Shown here in pieces: positions 62,773 to 64,000 of a stretch of 64,000 nucleotides of DNA. A program made the position numbers and the translations under genes. Origin of the DNA: CAYOYK01 sp964408185 (GTDB lineage: Bacteria > Bacillota > Clostridia > Christensenellales > Aristaeellaceae). The stretch is taken from assembly GCA_964408185.1 (NCBI GenBank), contig CAYOYK010000002.1, positions 74,742-138,741 on the forward strand, in the 5' to 3' direction. Positions within the stretch are counted from its first letter, which is position 1. Each line of letters begins with the position of its first letter. The notes under the pieces are model-generated. The model saw only the letters and a program-made list of their open reading frames with translations. It was not told the origin of the DNA and did not search any database.

Positions 62773-64000
62773 ATGGAGCTTTATCGCGCGCATGTGCTTG
62801 TTTGCGGCGGCACAGGCTGCACTTCTTCCGGCTCTGCGGAGCTGCTGAAGCGCTTTGAGGAGCAGATCGCCAAAAACGGGCTTGAAAAAGAGGTCAAGGT
62901 CGTCCGCACCGGCTGCTTCGGCCTTTGTGAGGCCGGCCCGGTGGTCATTGTGTACCCTGAGGGCACGTTCTACTCCCGCATCCGTCCCGAAGACGTGGAT
63001 GAAATTGTGGCCGAGCATCTGCTCAAGGGCCGCATTGTGCAGCACCTTGTCTACAAGGATAAGAACCACGAGGAGGAGCATCACCTCAGCCTCGACAACA
63101 TCGAGTTTTACAAAAAGCAAAAGCGCGTCGCGCTGCGCAACTGCGGCGTGATCGACCCGGAGAACATCGACGAGTACATTGCGTTCGACGGCTACAAGGC
63201 CCTCGAAAAGGTGCTCACCTCCATGAAGCCCGAAGACGTGGTGAAGGAAGTGCTTGACAGCGGCCTCCGCGGCCGCGGCGGCGCCGGCTTCCCCACCGGG
63301 AAAAAGTGGCAGTTTGCCGCTGCCAGCAAGTCCGCGCAGAAGTACATGATCTGCAACGCCGACGAGGGCGACCCCGGCGCGTTTATGGATCGATCCGTGC
63401 TGGAGGGCGACCCGCACTCCGTGCTGGAGGCCATGACCATCGGCGGCTATGCCATCGGCGCAAATCAGGGCTACATCTACGTGCGCGCAGAGTACCCCAT
63501 CGCCGTGAAGCGCTTGGAGATCGCCATTGCCCAGAGCCGCGAATACGGCCTGTTGGGCAAGAACATCCTCGGCTCCGGCTTTGATTTTGATATCAGCATC
63601 CGTTTGGGCGCCGGCGCGTTTGTCTGCGGCGAAGAAACCGCTCTGATGGCCTCCATTGAGGGCATGCGCGGCGAGCCTAGGCCCAAGCCGCCGTTCCCGG
63701 CCGTGAAGGGCTTGTTTATGGAGCCCACCAACATCAACAACGTCGAGACGTTTGCCAATATCGCGCAGATTTTGCTCAAGGGCGCGGATTGGTTCAAGAG
63801 CATCGGCACAGAGCGCTCCAGCGGCACCAAGGTGTTTGCGCTGGGCGGCAAGATCAACAACACCGGCCTTGTGGAGATCCCCATGGGCACGACCCTGCGC
63901 GAGATCATCTACGACATCGGCGGCGGCATCCCGAACGGCAAGAAGTTCAAGGCCGTCCAGACCGGCGGCCCCTCCGGCGGCTGCATCCCGGCCGAGCATT
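62773..64000 (+). CDS. NuoF/HydB-type NADH-binding subunit (3' end outside window)
   Basis: FMN- and NADH-binding subunit of an NAD-linked hydrogenase or complex I-type enzyme. Starts at ATG 62773 after AAGGAGGA, and 409 codons are visible before the window ends. The N-terminal thioredoxin-like [2Fe-2S] domain has Cys11, Cys16, Cys48 and Cys52. The SLBB/NADH domain shows GLRGRGGAGFPTGKKW, CNADEGDPGAFMD and CGEETALMASIEG. The extra N-terminal cluster domain is typical of HydB/HndC rather than of plain NuoF. The C-terminal [4Fe-4S] and ferredoxin parts and hydA would lie beyond. Confidence 0.95.
   Translation, partial: MELYRAHVLVCGGTGCTSSGSAELLKRFEEQIAKNGLEKEVKVVRTGCFGLCEAGPVVIVYPEGTFYSRIRPEDVDEIVAEHLLKGRIVQHLVYKDKNHEEEHHLSLDNIEFYKKQKRVALRNCGVIDPENIDEYIAFDGYKALEKVLTSMKPEDVVKEVLDSGLRGRGGAGFPTGKKWQFAAASKSAQKYMICNADEGDPGAFMDRSVLEGDPHSVLEAMTIGGYAIGANQGYIYVRAEYPIAVKRLEIAIAQSREYGLLGKNILGSGFDFDISIRLGAGAFVCGEETALMASIEGMRGEPRPKPPFPAVKGLFMEPTNINNVETFANIAQILLKGADWFKSIGTERSSGTKVFALGGKINNTGLVEIPMGTTLREIIYDIGGGIPNGKKFKAVQTGGPSGGCIPAEH

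Overview
The window looks like chromosomal DNA from a GC-rich, Gram-positive, anaerobic, spore-forming member of the Clostridia. Support: an Rnf ferredoxin:NAD+ oxidoreductase operon, NuoE/NuoF-type subunits of a probable electron-bifurcating hydrogenase, the CtsR-McsA-McsB-ClpC stress operon, the MrfA/MrfB repair pair, a SpoIVFA/SpoIVFB-like pair, Shine-Dalgarno-led genes with frequent 4-base start/stop overlaps, and sigma-A promoters that often have an extended -10. I see no prophage, insertion sequence, CRISPR array, rRNA or tRNA. Nearly all sequence is coding.

Left part (1-12.3 kb, + strand): the 3' end of recN; an rnf operon in the order C-D-E-A-B with no rnfG; proC and rnhA; a terminator; a tyrosine recombinase whose only well-placed start is ATT; lexA with possible operators; an MgtC-family protein; pseudouridine kinase and glycosidase; and a small unknown gene. 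From 12.3 to 19.2 kb the strand flips: a consensus promoter drives an MTA/SAH deaminase gene and three glycosyltransferases coupled by ATGA overlaps, and recQ lies upstream. The short SRP RNA, glyA and a YraN gene follow on the + strand.

Middle (21-41 kb): an uncharacterised zinc-ribbon membrane protein, rplS, and pgmB-tldD-tldE on the - strand; then on the + strand ctsR-mcsA-mcsB-clpC behind a clear CtsR operator, mrfA-mrfB, a TPR protein, and an XRE-cupin regulator followed by potABCD (spermidine/putrescine import).

Right part (41-64 kb): a CopZ-like metallochaperone, a four-LysM protein with a possible sporulation promoter, a PuuD-like glutamine amidotransferase, a split ChrA transporter, and the SpoIVFB/SpoIVFA-like pair. 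A nine-gene - strand run of RNA modification and DNA repair genes (radical SAM, DUF2344, rng, miaB, ylbF-like, mutS, mutL, miaA, methionine gamma-lyase-like) ends at a strong terminator. Three more glycosyltransferases form another ATGA-coupled set. Divergent promoters then lead into NuoE-, HATPase-, ferredoxin- and NuoF-type genes; the last runs off the window.

Most of the window is ordinary housekeeping content. The points most worth checking are the missing rnfG, the ATT start, a motif shared by the lexA and ctsR promoters, the in-frame duplication of the recN tail, a terminator that contains the spoIVFA ribosome-binding site, the deaminase-glycosyltransferase operon, and the uncharacterised zinc-ribbon protein. 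I found no single clearly novel multi-gene system.
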